Part shown: piece by piece, positions 40,841 through 48,869 of the stretch | Layout: each line of letters opens with the position of its first letter | Numbering within the stretch: the first letter of the stretch is position 1 | Source: VAZQ01 sp963841705 | Lineage (GTDB): Bacteria; Pseudomonadota; Alphaproteobacteria; Rhizobiales; Xanthobacteraceae | Assembly (NCBI GenBank): GCA_963841705.1 | Contig: CAWJDY010000009.1 | Location: forward strand, 1 to 64,000 | Direction: 5' to 3' | DNA length: 64,000 bases | The notes under the pieces: model-generated | The model's database searches: none | Seen by the model: the letters and a program-made list of their open reading frames with translations, nothing else | What the model was told of the DNA's origin: nothing | Made by a program: the position numbers and the translations under genes

Positions 40841-40951
40841 CCACACCTCCTCCAGTGATTCGCATGCGCGCGCCGGGGCAGAGGAGGTTTTGTGGGCGCC
40901 GAGGTCAAGGCAAGAGCCGCATCATCCACGCAGTACACAGGCGGCTTCGCC

Positions 40952-41008
40952 GTCATGGGCGTGCCGGGCACCCCGCCGACAAAGTCGGGTTCCCGTCCCG
41001 GCGATGAC
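40952..41008. repeat. Weak palindromic repeat (GTCATGGGCGTGCCGGGCAC type)
   Basis: GTCATGGGCGTGCCGGGCAC, GCCGACAAAGTCGGG and CCCGGCGATGAC give partial inverted repeats related to the left part of 37118-37305. It lies between gapR and the DUF1244 gene. Confidence 0.5.
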
Positions 41009-41031
41009 GTTCAATGCAATCGGAGACCGCA

Positions 41032-41334
41032 CTAATGCTTGTGGGCGGCCTTTTCGAATGCGGCCTGCTGCTCTTTCGAGGCTTCCTTCTGGTGCTTGGC
41101 CCTCCATTCCTCGTACGGCATGCCGTAGATGAGCTCGCGGCTTTCATCTTTGGACAGCGGCACCCGCCGTGCGTCGGCCGCATCTTTCATCCAGTTCGAT
41201 AGACAATTGCGGCAGAAGCCCGCCAGGTTCATCAGATCGATATTCTGCACCTCGGTGCGTGCACGCAGATGCTCGATCAGACGCCGAAAGGCCGCCGCCT
41301 CGAGCTCGGTTCGAGTCTTGTCGTCAAGCGCCAT
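41032..41334 (-). CDS. DUF1244 family protein
   Basis: I place the start at the ATG at 41334 (MALDDKTRTELEAAAFRRLI). The 100-residue protein has the DUF1244 core HLRARTEVQNIDLMNLAGFC, RNCLSNWMKDAADARRVPLS and KDESRELIYGMPYEEWRAKH. The two cysteines in GFCRNCLSNW are the family hallmark. The C-terminal tail is lysine/alanine-rich. Function is unknown; the gene is usually linked to gapR and pyk in alphaproteobacteria. Confidence 0.95.
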   Translation of the reverse strand: MALDDKTRTELEAAAFRRLIEHLRARTEVQNIDLMNLAGFCRNCLSNWMKDAADARRVPLSKDESRELIYGMPYEEWRAKHQKEASKEQQAAFEKAAHKH

Positions 41335-41454
41335 GGCCGCATCCCTTTCACCAGGAGGAAAACCGCGGGTTCGTGAAAACCCCTTCAACAATAGTAACGG
41401 TCTGATACACTTTCCAGCGGTTGAACGCAGAGCGATTCACATGCTTCCCCTCGG

Positions 41455-41577
41455 CGTCATTCCGGGGCGATGGTGTAGGGGCGGGTTTGAAACCCGCCCC
41501 TACACGCCAACGAGCCCGGAACCCGAGTTGGTGTGGTGCGTGCGCCATGTCACAACAGCAGTGGCCCCGGAATGACG
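41455..41577. repeat. Palindromic repeat with GTAGGGGCGGGTTT hairpin
   Basis: The outer arms are CGTCATTCCGGGG and CCCCGGAATGACG. Nested inside is a perfect 16-bp stem hairpin at 41473-41505 (GTGTAGGGGCGGGTTT pairing with AAACCCGCCCCTACAC, one-base G loop). Related hairpins occur at 45727-45747 and 50973-51002. Confidence 0.88.
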
Positions 41578-41603
41578 GCGTGAGGGGCACGAGGTCAAAT
41601 TCC

Positions 41604-42896
41604 GTGAGTGCGGCCGCGCGCGACTTTCTCCAATCCTTGTTCCGTACCGCGGTCGCCGCAGCGCATCCCGCAAACTGCCTGCGGCCGCATTTACCTGGCC
41701 CTCCCGCCTCCGGCCGCCTGCTTATTCTGGCAGCCGGGAAGGCAGCCGCTTCCATGGCGCAGGTGGCGGAGAGCTATTTCCTTGACGAGCGCCGCTTCCC
41801 CGCAAGCCGCATCAGCGGCATAGCGGTGACGCGCCGTGGCTACGCCTGTCCGACACGTTGCGTGCGGGTGGTCGAAGCCGGGCATCCCGTGCCCGATGCT
41901 GCCGGTCTTGCCGGCGCCGCGGAAACCCTCGCGCTTGCCGATAGCGCGAACGCCGACGATCTGGTTCTGGTCCTGATCTCCGGCGGAGCCTCCGCCAACT
42001 GGATTGCGCCGGCGCCCGGTGTATCGCTGGCGGACAAGCAGTCGGTCACCCGGGCACTGCTCGCTTGCGGGGCCGCCATCACCGAGATCAACACCGTGCG
42101 CAAACACCTCTCCCGCATCAAGGGGGGCTGGCTCGCCCGACGCGCCCACCCCGCACAAGTGGTGACCCTCGGCATTTCCGATGTGCCCGGGGATGATCCC
42201 GCAGTGATCGGATCAGGCCCGAGCGTGCCTGATCCCACGACGCTCGCCCAGGCGCGGGAGATCGTTACCCGCTATCCACTGGAATTGCCGCCGGTCGTGA
42301 CCGAGGCATTGTGGGACGCGGCCAACGAGACCCCAAAGCCAGGGGATCCAGTTTTTCGCCGGACCACCTTTGCGTTGGCGACGCGGCCGGCCGATGTGTT
42401 CCGCGCCGTCGAGGTGGCGGTCCGCGCCGCAGGTTATGAAGGCGTCCTGCTTGGCAGCCAGATTGAAGGGGAAGCGCAGGTGGTGGCTGCTGCCCATGCC
42501 GAAATAGCGCGCGACCTGCGCGCGAAGGGACGGCGGGCGGTGATCCTGTCGGGTGGCGAGCTTACCGTTACAGTCCGCGGTCATGGGCGCGGCGGCCCCA
42601 ACCAGGAATACGCCCTGGCGCTTGCCGCCGCGCTTGCCGGAACACGTTCGATTGCGGCACTTGCGGCCGACACCGACGGCACCGATGGCGGTGCCGGCCA
42701 ACCCGACGATCCCGCCGGTGCCTATGTGGATGAGACCACCCTCCCCCGCGCCCAGGCGCTCCAGCTCGATCCCACACGGTATCTCGATGACAACAATTCG
42801 TCGGAATTCTTCGAGAAATTGGGCGATCTCCTGGTCCCGGGGCCTACTCTAACCAATGTGAACGACTTCCGGGCCATCCTCGTTGACAGCTCATAG
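41604..42896 (+). CDS. Glycerate 2-kinase (MOFRL/DUF4147; formerly hydroxypyruvate reductase TtuD)
   Basis: I start the protein at a GTG at 41604 with GAGG nine bases upstream, because the earlier ATG at 41547 lies inside the palindromic repeat. The 430-residue protein has GRLLILAAGKAAASMAQVAE, VLISGGASANW, ITEINTVRKHLSRIKGGWLA and LGISDVPGDDPAVIGSGPSV. The MOFRL domain follows with GGELTVTVRGHGRGGPNQEY and ADTDGTDGGAG. It phosphorylates glycerate, probably to 2-phosphoglycerate. A pyruvate kinase gene lies 0.6 kb downstream, so the run links glycerate to pyruvate. Confidence 0.94.
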   Translation: MSAAARDFLQSLFRTAVAAAHPANCLRPHLPGPPASGRLLILAAGKAAASMAQVAESYFLDERRFPASRISGIAVTRRGYACPTRCVRVVEAGHPVPDAAGLAGAAETLALADSANADDLVLVLISGGASANWIAPAPGVSLADKQSVTRALLACGAAITEINTVRKHLSRIKGGWLARRAHPAQVVTLGISDVPGDDPAVIGSGPSVPDPTTLAQAREIVTRYPLELPPVVTEALWDAANETPKPGDPVFRRTTFALATRPADVFRAVEVAVRAAGYEGVLLGSQIEGEAQVVAAAHAEIARDLRAKGRRAVILSGGELTVTVRGHGRGGPNQEYALALAAALAGTRSIAALAADTDGTDGGAGQPDDPAGAYVDETTLPRAQALQLDPTRYLDDNNSSEFFEKLGDLLVPGPTLTNVNDFRAILVDSS

Positions 42897-42940
42897 CGGT
42901 CACGCGATATGCAGCGTCACATTGGCTACTGAGAGGGGCT

Positions 42941-43498
42941 GTGGGTAGCGTGATGAAGGATTGGTCCCTGAGAACGGCCTTTCTGCGCTCGATTGGGAGC
43001 TGTGGTCTGCTTGCGAGCGCCGTTGCCATGACCAGCGAACCCGCCAACGCCGATTTTCGGCTGTGCAACAACACCAGCAACCGTGTCGGCGTCGCCGTCG
43101 GCTACAAGGAAAACGAAAGTTGGACGACGGAAGGATGGTGGAATCTGGCGGCGCGCAGCTGTGAAACCGTGTTGCGGGGGTCCCTCGTCGCGCGTTTCTA
43201 CTACATCTACGCGGTGGACTACGACCGCGGCGGTGAATGGTCGGGACAGGCCTTCATGTGCACCCGTGAGAAGGAGTTCACCATTCGCGGCACCGAGGAT
43301 TGCCTCGCGCGCGGCTACGACCGCACCGGTTTCTTCGAAGTGGATACCGGCGATCAGTCCTCATGGACCGTTCAGCTGACCGAATTGGCGGACCAGGTGC
43401 CCATGCAAGCCCTGCAATCTCGGGTGCCGATGATGCAGACCCCGGCGGGGGCCGGCAAGCCCGGCATCCCGGCCCCGACCTCCCGAAGCCGTAATTGA
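42941..43498 (+). CDS. DUF1036 family periplasmic protein
   Basis: The 185-residue protein has a signal peptide (RTAFLRSIGSCGLLASAVAM, ending near ANADF) and the DUF1036 core FRLCNNTSNRVGVAVGYKEN, WTTEGWWNLAARSCETVLRG and RYYYIYAVDYD-like text (here FYYIYAVDYDRGGEWSGQAF). The cysteines in LCNN, SCET, FMCT and DCLA could form disulfides. The start is either GTG 42941 or ATG 42953. The family is linked to pyk in rhizobia. Function unknown. It overlaps the pyk start by TGATG. Confidence 0.93.
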   Translation: MGSVMKDWSLRTAFLRSIGSCGLLASAVAMTSEPANADFRLCNNTSNRVGVAVGYKENESWTTEGWWNLAARSCETVLRGSLVARFYYIYAVDYDRGGEWSGQAFMCTREKEFTIRGTEDCLARGYDRTGFFEVDTGDQSSWTVQLTELADQVPMQALQSRVPMMQTPAGAGKPGIPAPTSRSRN

Positions 43499-44931
43499 TG
43501 CGACGTCTGCGCCGGACCAAAATCGTCGCCACCCTCGGACCTGCCTCCTCCGGCCAAAGCGTCATCGCGAACCTGTTCTCGGCCGGTGCCGACGTGTTCC
43601 GCATCAACATGAGTCACACGTCGCATGAGCGCATGCGCGAGCTCGTAGCGGCGATCCGCGCGGTCGAGGCCGAGCATGGGCGGCCGATTGGAATCCTCGT
43701 CGATCTGCAAGGCCCGAAGCTGAGGGTAGGCAGTTTCGCCAACGGCCCGGCGAGCCTGATCAAGGGCGAAACGTTTGTTTTCGACCGCGATAACCGTCCC
43801 GGGGATTCCACCCGCGTACACCTGCCGCACCCCGAGATTTTTGCTGCGATCGAGCCCGGCCAGACACTGCTTCTCGACGACGGCAAGATTCGCCTCGTCG
43901 CTACCGAGGTCGAGAAAGAGCGCATCGTCACGCGGGTGGAAGTCGGTGGAAAGCTCTCCGATCGCAAGGGCGTCAGCCTGCCCGACACCGTCATTCCGTT
44001 TTCGGCGCTCGCGGAGAAGGACCGCTCCGACCTCGAAGCGGCACTGGATGCCGGAATCGACTGGGTTGCGCTCTCTTTCATCCAGCGGCCCGAAGACATT
44101 GCGGAGGCCAAGAAGATCACCCGCGGCCGGGCCGCGGTGATGGCCAAAATTGAAAAGCCGCAGGCAGTGCATCGCCTGGCCGAGATCCTCGATGTTTCCG
44201 ATTCGCTCATGGTCGCGCGCGGCGACCTCGGCGTGGAAATGCCGCTGGAAAAAGTACCAGGGGTGCAGAAGCTAATGACCCGCTCGGCGCGTCGGTCGGG
44301 CAAACCGGTCGTGGTGGCAACCCAGATGCTGGAATCCATGATCAGCAGCCCGGTCCCCACCCGCGCCGAGGTGTCCGATGTCTCGACCGCGATCTTCGAG
44401 GGAGCCGATGCGGTCATGCTGTCGGCGGAATCCGCTGCCGGGCAGTACCCGGTCGAAGCGGTTGCCACCATGAATCGCATTGCCGAGGAAGTCGAGCGCG
44501 ATCCGTTCTACCGCACCATAATCGATGCCCAGCGCGCGGAGCCGGAAGCCACCGGCGCCGATGCCATTGCCGTGGCGGCGCGGCAGATTGCCGAAACCCT
44601 GGAGCTTTCCGCCGTGATCTGCTGGACGAGCTCGGGAGCCACCGCTTTGCGGGTCGCCCGCGAGCGGCCGAAATCGCCGATCGTGGCGATCTCTCCCAAG
44701 CTGGCGACGTGCCGGCGGGTAGCGCTGACCTGGGGCGTGCATTCCGTGCTCGCCGAAGATGCCCGCGACCTCGACGATATGGTCGACCGCGCCTGCCGCC
44801 TGGCCTTCAAGGACGGATTTGCCAGGCCGGGTCAGCGCGCCATCATCGTCGCGGGCGTGCCGCTCGGCACCCCGGGCGCCACCAACGTGTTGCGCATTGC
44901 CTTCGTTGGGAATCAGGTGTCGGAGGGCTGA
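43498..44931 (+). CDS. pyk: Pyruvate kinase
   Basis: I place the start at the ATG at 43498, overlapping the DUF1036 stop as TGATG; a TTG at 43495 is less likely. The 477-residue protein has RTKIVATLGPASSGQSVIAN, FRINMSHTSHE, ILVDLQGPKLRVGSF, the active-site block AVMAKIEKPQAVHRLAEILD, MVARGDLGVEMPLEKVPGVQ and KPVVVATQMLESMI. The C-terminal regulatory domain is complete. It makes pyruvate and ATP from PEP. Co-location with glycerate kinase suggests a shared role in lower glycolysis. It is followed by a simple tandem repeat. Confidence 0.97.
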   Translation: MRRLRRTKIVATLGPASSGQSVIANLFSAGADVFRINMSHTSHERMRELVAAIRAVEAEHGRPIGILVDLQGPKLRVGSFANGPASLIKGETFVFDRDNRPGDSTRVHLPHPEIFAAIEPGQTLLLDDGKIRLVATEVEKERIVTRVEVGGKLSDRKGVSLPDTVIPFSALAEKDRSDLEAALDAGIDWVALSFIQRPEDIAEAKKITRGRAAVMAKIEKPQAVHRLAEILDVSDSLMVARGDLGVEMPLEKVPGVQKLMTRSARRSGKPVVVATQMLESMISSPVPTRAEVSDVSTAIFEGADAVMLSAESAAGQYPVEAVATMNRIAEEVERDPFYRTIIDAQRAEPEATGADAIAVAARQIAETLELSAVICWTSSGATALRVARERPKSPIVAISPKLATCRRVALTWGVHSVLAEDARDLDDMVDRACRLAFKDGFARPGQRAIIVAGVPLGTPGATNVLRIAFVGNQVSEG

Positions 44932-44936
44932 GAGCC

Positions 44937-45070
44937 AGGTATCAGTTGTCAGAACATCAGGTATCAGCGTATCAGGTATCAGGTATCAGGTATCAGCGTA
45001 TCAGGTATCAGCGTATCAGGTATCAGAGATCAGCTGATGCCTGATATCTGATGCCTGATATCTGATATTC
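44937..45070. repeat. GTATCAG tandem repeat with inverted arm
   Basis: Units of CAGGTATCAG and GCGTATCAG repeat about nine times between 44937 and 45027. They are followed by ATCAGCTGATGCCTGATATC and further CTGAT units. The two halves are inverted relative to each other, so the transcript could fold into a long hairpin between the convergent pyk and TPR genes. The overlap with the TPR stop is two bases. Confidence 0.85.
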
Positions 45071-45692
45071 AAAGATCCCGTCCGTCCACTTTATCCGAGA
45101 GCTTCTTCACCATCTCCGGGATGCGCTCGAGGTGCGGATGGATCGCCAGCGCGCGGCGGAATACCTCGAGCGCGTGCTTGTCGTCCCCGATCTCCTCCAG
45201 AATGATGCCGAGACCGGAGAGCGCTCCAAAATGGCGGGGTTCGCGGGCAAGCACCTCGCGGATGTCTGCAAGCGCCCGACCGAAGTCTTTCATCGCGTAG
45301 TAGACGGTCGCGCGCCGGTTCCAGGCCTCGACGAAATCCGGTTTGATCTCGATGATGGTATTGAGAAGCTTCAGCGCGAGATCGTAGTCCTCGGCATCGA
45401 CCGCGACCTTGACTCGGCTCATCAGCAGGTTCGCCGTGTCGCTCGTAGAGGCGAGCCAGATCGCCCAGATCCGCCCCTCGACGTATTTCGCGCTTTCCTC
45501 GTCCGGCGCCACCTTGAGCGCCTCGAACAGCCGGTCGAGATTTTGCGTCCTGTCCCCGCGCTGGGCGCGCGGCAGCGTTTTGGGCGGCCCAAGCGGCTTG
45601 AGCGGCTCGGACTCCGCCCCTTGCGCCAGCGCGGGAGAAAACCAAGCCGCGACCGCGAAAATTGCCAGTGCGCCTTTGAGAGAGCGGCTCAT
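45069..45692 (-). CDS. Periplasmic TPR-repeat protein
   Basis: I place the start at the ATG at 45692; the frame continues upstream through a hairpin repeat. The 207-residue protein has a signal peptide (MSRSLKGALAIFAVAAWFSP, ALAQGA). At least three TPR units follow, including DYDLALKLLNTIIEIKPDFV, EAWNRRATVYYAMKDFGRAL and ADIREVLAREPRHFGALSGL. It is probably a periplasmic adaptor or chaperone-like protein. There is no named family. It converges on pyk. Confidence 0.9.
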   Translation of the reverse strand: MSRSLKGALAIFAVAAWFSPALAQGAESEPLKPLGPPKTLPRAQRGDRTQNLDRLFEALKVAPDEESAKYVEGRIWAIWLASTSDTANLLMSRVKVAVDAEDYDLALKLLNTIIEIKPDFVEAWNRRATVYYAMKDFGRALADIREVLAREPRHFGALSGLGIILEEIGDDKHALEVFRRALAIHPHLERIPEMVKKLSDKVDGRDL

Positions 45693-45726
45693 GGTTGAAC
45701 CTACCGCTTTACGCAACGCAACGCAG

Positions 45727-45747
45727 GGGCAGGTTTGAAACCCGCCC
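45727..45747. repeat. GGGCAGGTTTGAAACCCGCCC hairpin repeat
   Basis: This 21-bp inverted repeat is of the same family as 41473-41505 and 50973-51002. It lies just upstream of the TPR gene start and might shape its leader. Confidence 0.75.
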
Positions 45748-45795
45748 TTACAACCTTGAGCGAAATGCCGCAATCCCGCATCGAGTTCCGGCACA

Positions 45796-45921
45796 TCAGC
45801 CCTGGCGCGCCTTGAAGCGGCGCTGGACCTTGTTGATCACATAGACCCGCCCCTTGCGGCGGACCAGGCGGTTGTTGCGGTGACGGCCGCGCAGGGATTT
45901 CAGCGAGTTGCGGACTTTCAT
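45796..45921 (-). CDS. rpmJ: 50S ribosomal protein L36
   Basis: The 41-residue protein starts MKVRNSLKSLRGRHRNNRLV and continues RRKGRVYVINKVQRRFKARQ, then G. This is the alphaproteobacterial L36 without the C..C..C..H zinc motif of the other L36 type. An AGGA lies 8-11 bases before the ATG. It is a component of the large ribosomal subunit. Its isolation from other ribosomal genes is normal for this form. Confidence 0.97.
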   Translation of the reverse strand: MKVRNSLKSLRGRHRNNRLVRRKGRVYVINKVQRRFKARQG

Positions 45922-46078
45922 GACATGTTCCTGTGAAGGGGAATCCGGCCCCGTCCAGGCGCGATATTCCCAAAAGCCGCCGGAAATTAGGGACGCGAGG
46001 CGCCCTGGTCAATCCAGGCCTAAATTAACGCCTATGCCCAGGCGAGGTATGGTGGATGCACCGTGTCGGTGAAGTTTC

Positions 46079-46147
46079 GTAGCCCGGATGAGCGAAGCGA
46101 AATCCGGGGAGCGTGGCCCGCATGTCGCTATCGCCCATGCGGGCTAC
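46079..46147. repeat. GTAGCCCGGATGAGCGAAGC palindromic repeat, copy 1
   Basis: The arms are GTAGCCCG and CGGGCTAC-like ends (ATGCGGGCTAC), with interior GGATGAGCGAAGCGAAATCC inverted repeats. A second copy is at 54337-54414. The element lies upstream of the guanine deaminase start, so I do not place the start inside it. Confidence 0.85.
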
Positions 46148-46177
46148 AAGGCTGCAAAGCGATGGGATGAGACCGCA

Positions 46178-47539
46178 ATGAATGAGCTGCGCGGACGTGT
46201 GATTGCGGGAACGTTCTTTCATGCTCCCGCGCGCGGCACAATCGAAATCCTTGAAGATGCGCTGCTCGCCCTGGATGAGAGCGGCACCATTGCGGCAGTC
46301 ACACGCAGGAGCGACCCCGATCATGCGCGGCGGCGCGCCGAGGCAGCCGCCGCCGGCAGGCTGATCTCGATTGCCTCCGGGTCCTACGTGCTTGCGGGAT
46401 TGATCGATCTCCACATCCACGCCCCGCAATACCCGCAGCTTGGAAAGGCGCTTGATCGCTCGCTGGAGGATTGGCTCGAGCGCCACACCTTTCCGCTCGA
46501 AGCCCGTTATGCCGATCTGGGCTTTGCACGGCGCGCATACGAGGCGCTGGTTGACGATCTCGCCGCCAACGGAACCACGACCGCGGTGATGTACGGCACC
46601 ATCCACGAGAGCGCCAACAAGCTCCTGGTCGACATTTGTCGGGAACGGGGACTGCGCGCCTTTATCGGCAAGGTCGCAATGGACAACCCGGAGACCTGTC
46701 CGGATACCTACCGCGACGCCTCCACCGACGCCGCGCTCTCCGGCACGCAGTCGCTGATCGAATACATCGGGCGCCCCGGTGCAAACGATCTCATCAGGCC
46801 GGTGGTGACGCCCCAATTCATTCCGAGCTGCACGGATGCCACGCTCGCGGGGCTTGCCGAGATTGGCCGTACCTTTCGCTGTCATATCCAGACGCACTGC
46901 TCCGAGAGCGACTGGCAGCACGGCTACGCCTTTGCGCGGTTCGGGCGCTCGGATGCGGAGAGCCTGGACCGCTTCGGCCTCCTCTCCCGCCACACCGTTC
47001 TTGCCCATGCTCCGCTTCTATCAGACGGCGATATGGGCTTGATCGCCGAGCGCGGGAGCGGAATTGCGCATTGTCCGTTGTCAAACGTCTATTTCAGCAA
47101 CGCCGTATTCCCGCTCAAAGCGGCGCTCGCAAAAGGGCTGCGCGTAGGGCTAGGCACCGACATTTCCGGCGGCCCCAGTGCTTCGTTGCTCGACAGTCTG
47201 CGCATGAGCGTAGCCGGCTCGCGCCTGCTCGAGGAGGGCGTGGACCCGGCGCTCCCCGCCGAACGCCGAGGCCGGCGGGACGCGCGCATCGACTGGCGTA
47301 CCGCCTTTTTCCTTGCTACCGCCGGCGGCGCCGACGTGCTCGATATTCCGGTCGGGCGGTTCGCCCCCGGCAACAAGTTCGACGCCATCGTGGTGGATAC
47401 GCAGATCGATCAAGGCAGCATCAGGATCTTCGAGGAGATCGATACGCTCGAGGACGTGCTTTCCAAGATCCTGCATACGGCGTCTCGCCGCAACATCGTG
47501 AACGTGTGCGTAGCCGGCCGCGCCATCCAGCGCGGATAA
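46178..47539 (+). CDS. guaD: Guanine deaminase (amidohydrolase)
   Basis: I place the start at the ATG at 46178 (MNELRGRVIAGTFFHAPARG); the frame extends upstream through the palindromic repeat. The 453-residue protein has the metal motif GLIDLHIHAPQYPQLGKALD, the guanine deaminase signature RHTFPLEARYADLGFARRAY, then FRCHIQTHCSESDWQ, LLSRHTVLAHAPLL and LGTDISGGPSASLLDSLRM. It converts guanine to xanthine and ammonia. Zinc is probable. The gene stands alone and faces the VTT gene. Confidence 0.93.
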   Translation: MNELRGRVIAGTFFHAPARGTIEILEDALLALDESGTIAAVTRRSDPDHARRRAEAAAAGRLISIASGSYVLAGLIDLHIHAPQYPQLGKALDRSLEDWLERHTFPLEARYADLGFARRAYEALVDDLAANGTTTAVMYGTIHESANKLLVDICRERGLRAFIGKVAMDNPETCPDTYRDASTDAALSGTQSLIEYIGRPGANDLIRPVVTPQFIPSCTDATLAGLAEIGRTFRCHIQTHCSESDWQHGYAFARFGRSDAESLDRFGLLSRHTVLAHAPLLSDGDMGLIAERGSGIAHCPLSNVYFSNAVFPLKAALAKGLRVGLGTDISGGPSASLLDSLRMSVAGSRLLEEGVDPALPAERRGRRDARIDWRTAFFLATAGGADVLDIPVGRFAPGNKFDAIVVDTQIDQGSIRIFEEIDTLEDVLSKILHTASRRNIVNVCVAGRAIQRG

Positions 47540-47550
47540 TCGTTCCTCCA

Positions 47551-48270
47551 TCAACCGACCACAGCGGTCATTTCCTGCAATTTTTGCTTTGTCTTTCGGC
47601 CGACGAGGTAAACGAGGCCTGCCGTCGCGAGCAAGCTGAACAAAAGCAACGCGATATTGGAAGCTCCAAAACCGTCCTCAATCGCAATGGTCCGTCCTAC
47701 TGTCCCGAGATAAACGTACATCGTGGTAAAAGGCATGATGCCGAAAAGGGTGGTTATGGTGTAGGGCACAAGCCCGATGTCGGTCGCACCGAAGAAGTAG
47801 TTCTGGAAATTGAAAGGTACCAACGCATTGAGCCGCAGCAGGACGGCGACTTGCCAGCTCTGCGATCCGATGGCCGCATCGATTGCACGCAGCAGCGGGC
47901 GCTTTGCGAGGAGAAGCCTTACCTTCGGCCGCAGTATATGGCGTGACAGCAAGAACGAGATCAGTGCCGCCACGACGGAAGAGGCGACTGCCAAAGGCGC
48001 GCCCCAGGCGCCGAACACGACGCCAGCAGCAACCCACATAAGCTCGGAGGGGGCGAGCAGGAAGACAGCGATAACGACATAAACAATTGCAAAGGCGAAG
48101 ACCCCTGCCGCTCCCTGTGCCTTTATCCAATCATTGAGGGATAGAAGCCAACCATGGCTGTAGAGAAAATAGCAGGCAGGCAGCGCAGCAGCGAAAACGG
48201 CGGCGAGCGCTGCCTTTAGCGGCCATGATCGTGCCGGGCCGAGAAGCGCCCGTAGCTCGTGCCAATCCAC
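47551..48270 (-). CDS. VTT-domain (TVP38/TMEM64, DedA-like) membrane protein
   Basis: The 239-residue protein starts at a GTG at 48270. It has about six helices and the VTT core FLLAPSELMWVAAGVVFGAW, SFLLSRHILRP, VAVLLRLNALVPFNFQNYFF and GATDIGLVPYTITTLFGIMP. Related proteins are linked to membrane homeostasis and lipid scrambling. The start lies immediately downstream of a piece of a binding-protein C-terminus (48270-48338), so the N-terminus or promoter of the gene was probably rearranged. A start nearer the first helix cannot be excluded. Confidence 0.9.
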   Translation of the reverse strand: MDWHELRALLGPARSWPLKAALAAVFAAALPACYFLYSHGWLLSLNDWIKAQGAAGVFAFAIVYVVIAVFLLAPSELMWVAAGVVFGAWGAPLAVASSVVAALISFLLSRHILRPKVRLLLAKRPLLRAIDAAIGSQSWQVAVLLRLNALVPFNFQNYFFGATDIGLVPYTITTLFGIMPFTTMYVYLGTVGRTIAIEDGFGASNIALLLFSLLATAGLVYLVGRKTKQKLQEMTAVVG

Positions 48271-48338
48271 GCAATCACCTCGTCAGCGCGCGCGAGTAAC
48301 ATGGGCGGGATCTCGAGGCCAGTGCCAACGGGCCAAGC
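48270..48338 (-). pseudogene. Fused remnant of a PF04392 binding protein (leader piece plus C-terminus)
   Basis: Minus-strand translation gives AWPV then GTGLEIPPMLLARADEVIA. The second half is the last 17 residues of the family (normally ending RADEVIE). The first four residues match the end of the family leader (AAWPL), which suggests that most of the gene was deleted between leader and tail. No complete protein can result. Confidence 0.7.
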
Positions 48339-48376
48339 CGCGCCCTGGGTAGCGGTACTGCGTCACAAACTACGCT

Positions 48377-48560
48377 GTCATTCCGGGGCGTCGGCAAGTC
48401 GGTTTCACCGACTTGCCGACGAGCCCGGAAACCATAACCCCAGCCGGCAGTTGCTCGCTCGCCGGTCGCAACCGGACGGCCTGTGGTTATGGATTCCGGG
48501 CTCCGCTCGCACTCGGACGGCGCGAAGCGCCGATCCGAGCGCTCGCGGCCCCGGAATGAC
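48377..48560. repeat. Composite palindromic repeat (GTCATTCCGGGG type), about 184 bp
   Basis: The outer arms are GTCATTCCGGGG and CCCCGGAATGAC. Inside lie hairpins GTCGGCAAGTCGGTTTCACC / GACTTGCCGAC and CGGATCGGCGCTTCGCG-like inverted segments (CTCGGACGGCGCGAAGCGCC then GATCCGAG). CCATAACCCC and GGTTATGG face each other in the centre. It is unusually long for the family. Confidence 0.85.
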
Positions 48561-48691
48561 AGAATACGTATTTTGTGACGCAGTAGAGGTAGGAACAATG
48601 CTCAGGCAGAGGCCAAACGCGCGGAATGTCTAGCATCGCAATCTGTGATGCTCGTCACACATGACTGGCGCACCTTGGGATAGGGTTTGCG

Positions 48692-48776
48692 GTGCGGCAG
48701 CGCTGGCGCGTTACCGCTGCCCTCATCGGGCATTCCTCCCTAAACTGGGCCGCTCGCAACGAGCGGCCTTTTTTTG
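48692..48776 (+). ncRNA. Candidate small RNA (suhB/mmgR-like, alphaproteobacterial)
   Basis: A short stem (GGCAGCG 48696-48702 with CGCTGCC 48715-48721) is followed by an unpaired segment GCATTCCTCCCTAAACTGGG and then a strong terminator. The string TTCCTCCCTAAACT just before a GC-rich terminator is the pattern I recall for the suhB (mmgR) RNA family of Rhizobiales, and the size (about 85 nt) agrees. No reading frame fits. I recall the family pattern and have not searched it, so the name is tentative. Confidence 0.5.
48748..48776 (+). terminator. Strong intrinsic terminator
   Basis: A perfect 8-bp stem (GGCCGCTC with GAGCGGCC) with a GCAAC loop is followed by TTTTTTTG. This is the clearest intrinsic terminator in the window, and no protein gene lies directly before it on the plus strand. 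Confidence 0.92.
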
Positions 48777-48869
48777 CTCGGCACTCCGCGGCGCTTTTCC
48801 ACATCCCCTCGGCCGGCGGCGCAGAGGGGAGGAGCGATTTTGCCCACCCTGCGGCGGCGCGCATGGCAT

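Noticed and set aside
41473..41505. Intrinsic terminator of the DUF1244 region
   Set aside because: The hairpin has no T tract and recurs at unrelated places (45727, 50973), so it is a dispersed repeat.
46025..47008. Minus-strand 327-residue frame opposite guanine deaminase
   Set aside because: The plus-strand gene has all metal and signature motifs. The opposite frame has no motif.
48377..48560. Riboswitch or structured leader for the VTT gene
   Set aside because: The structure is explained by the palindromic repeat family seen elsewhere, and the orientation does not fit a leader of a downstream gene.
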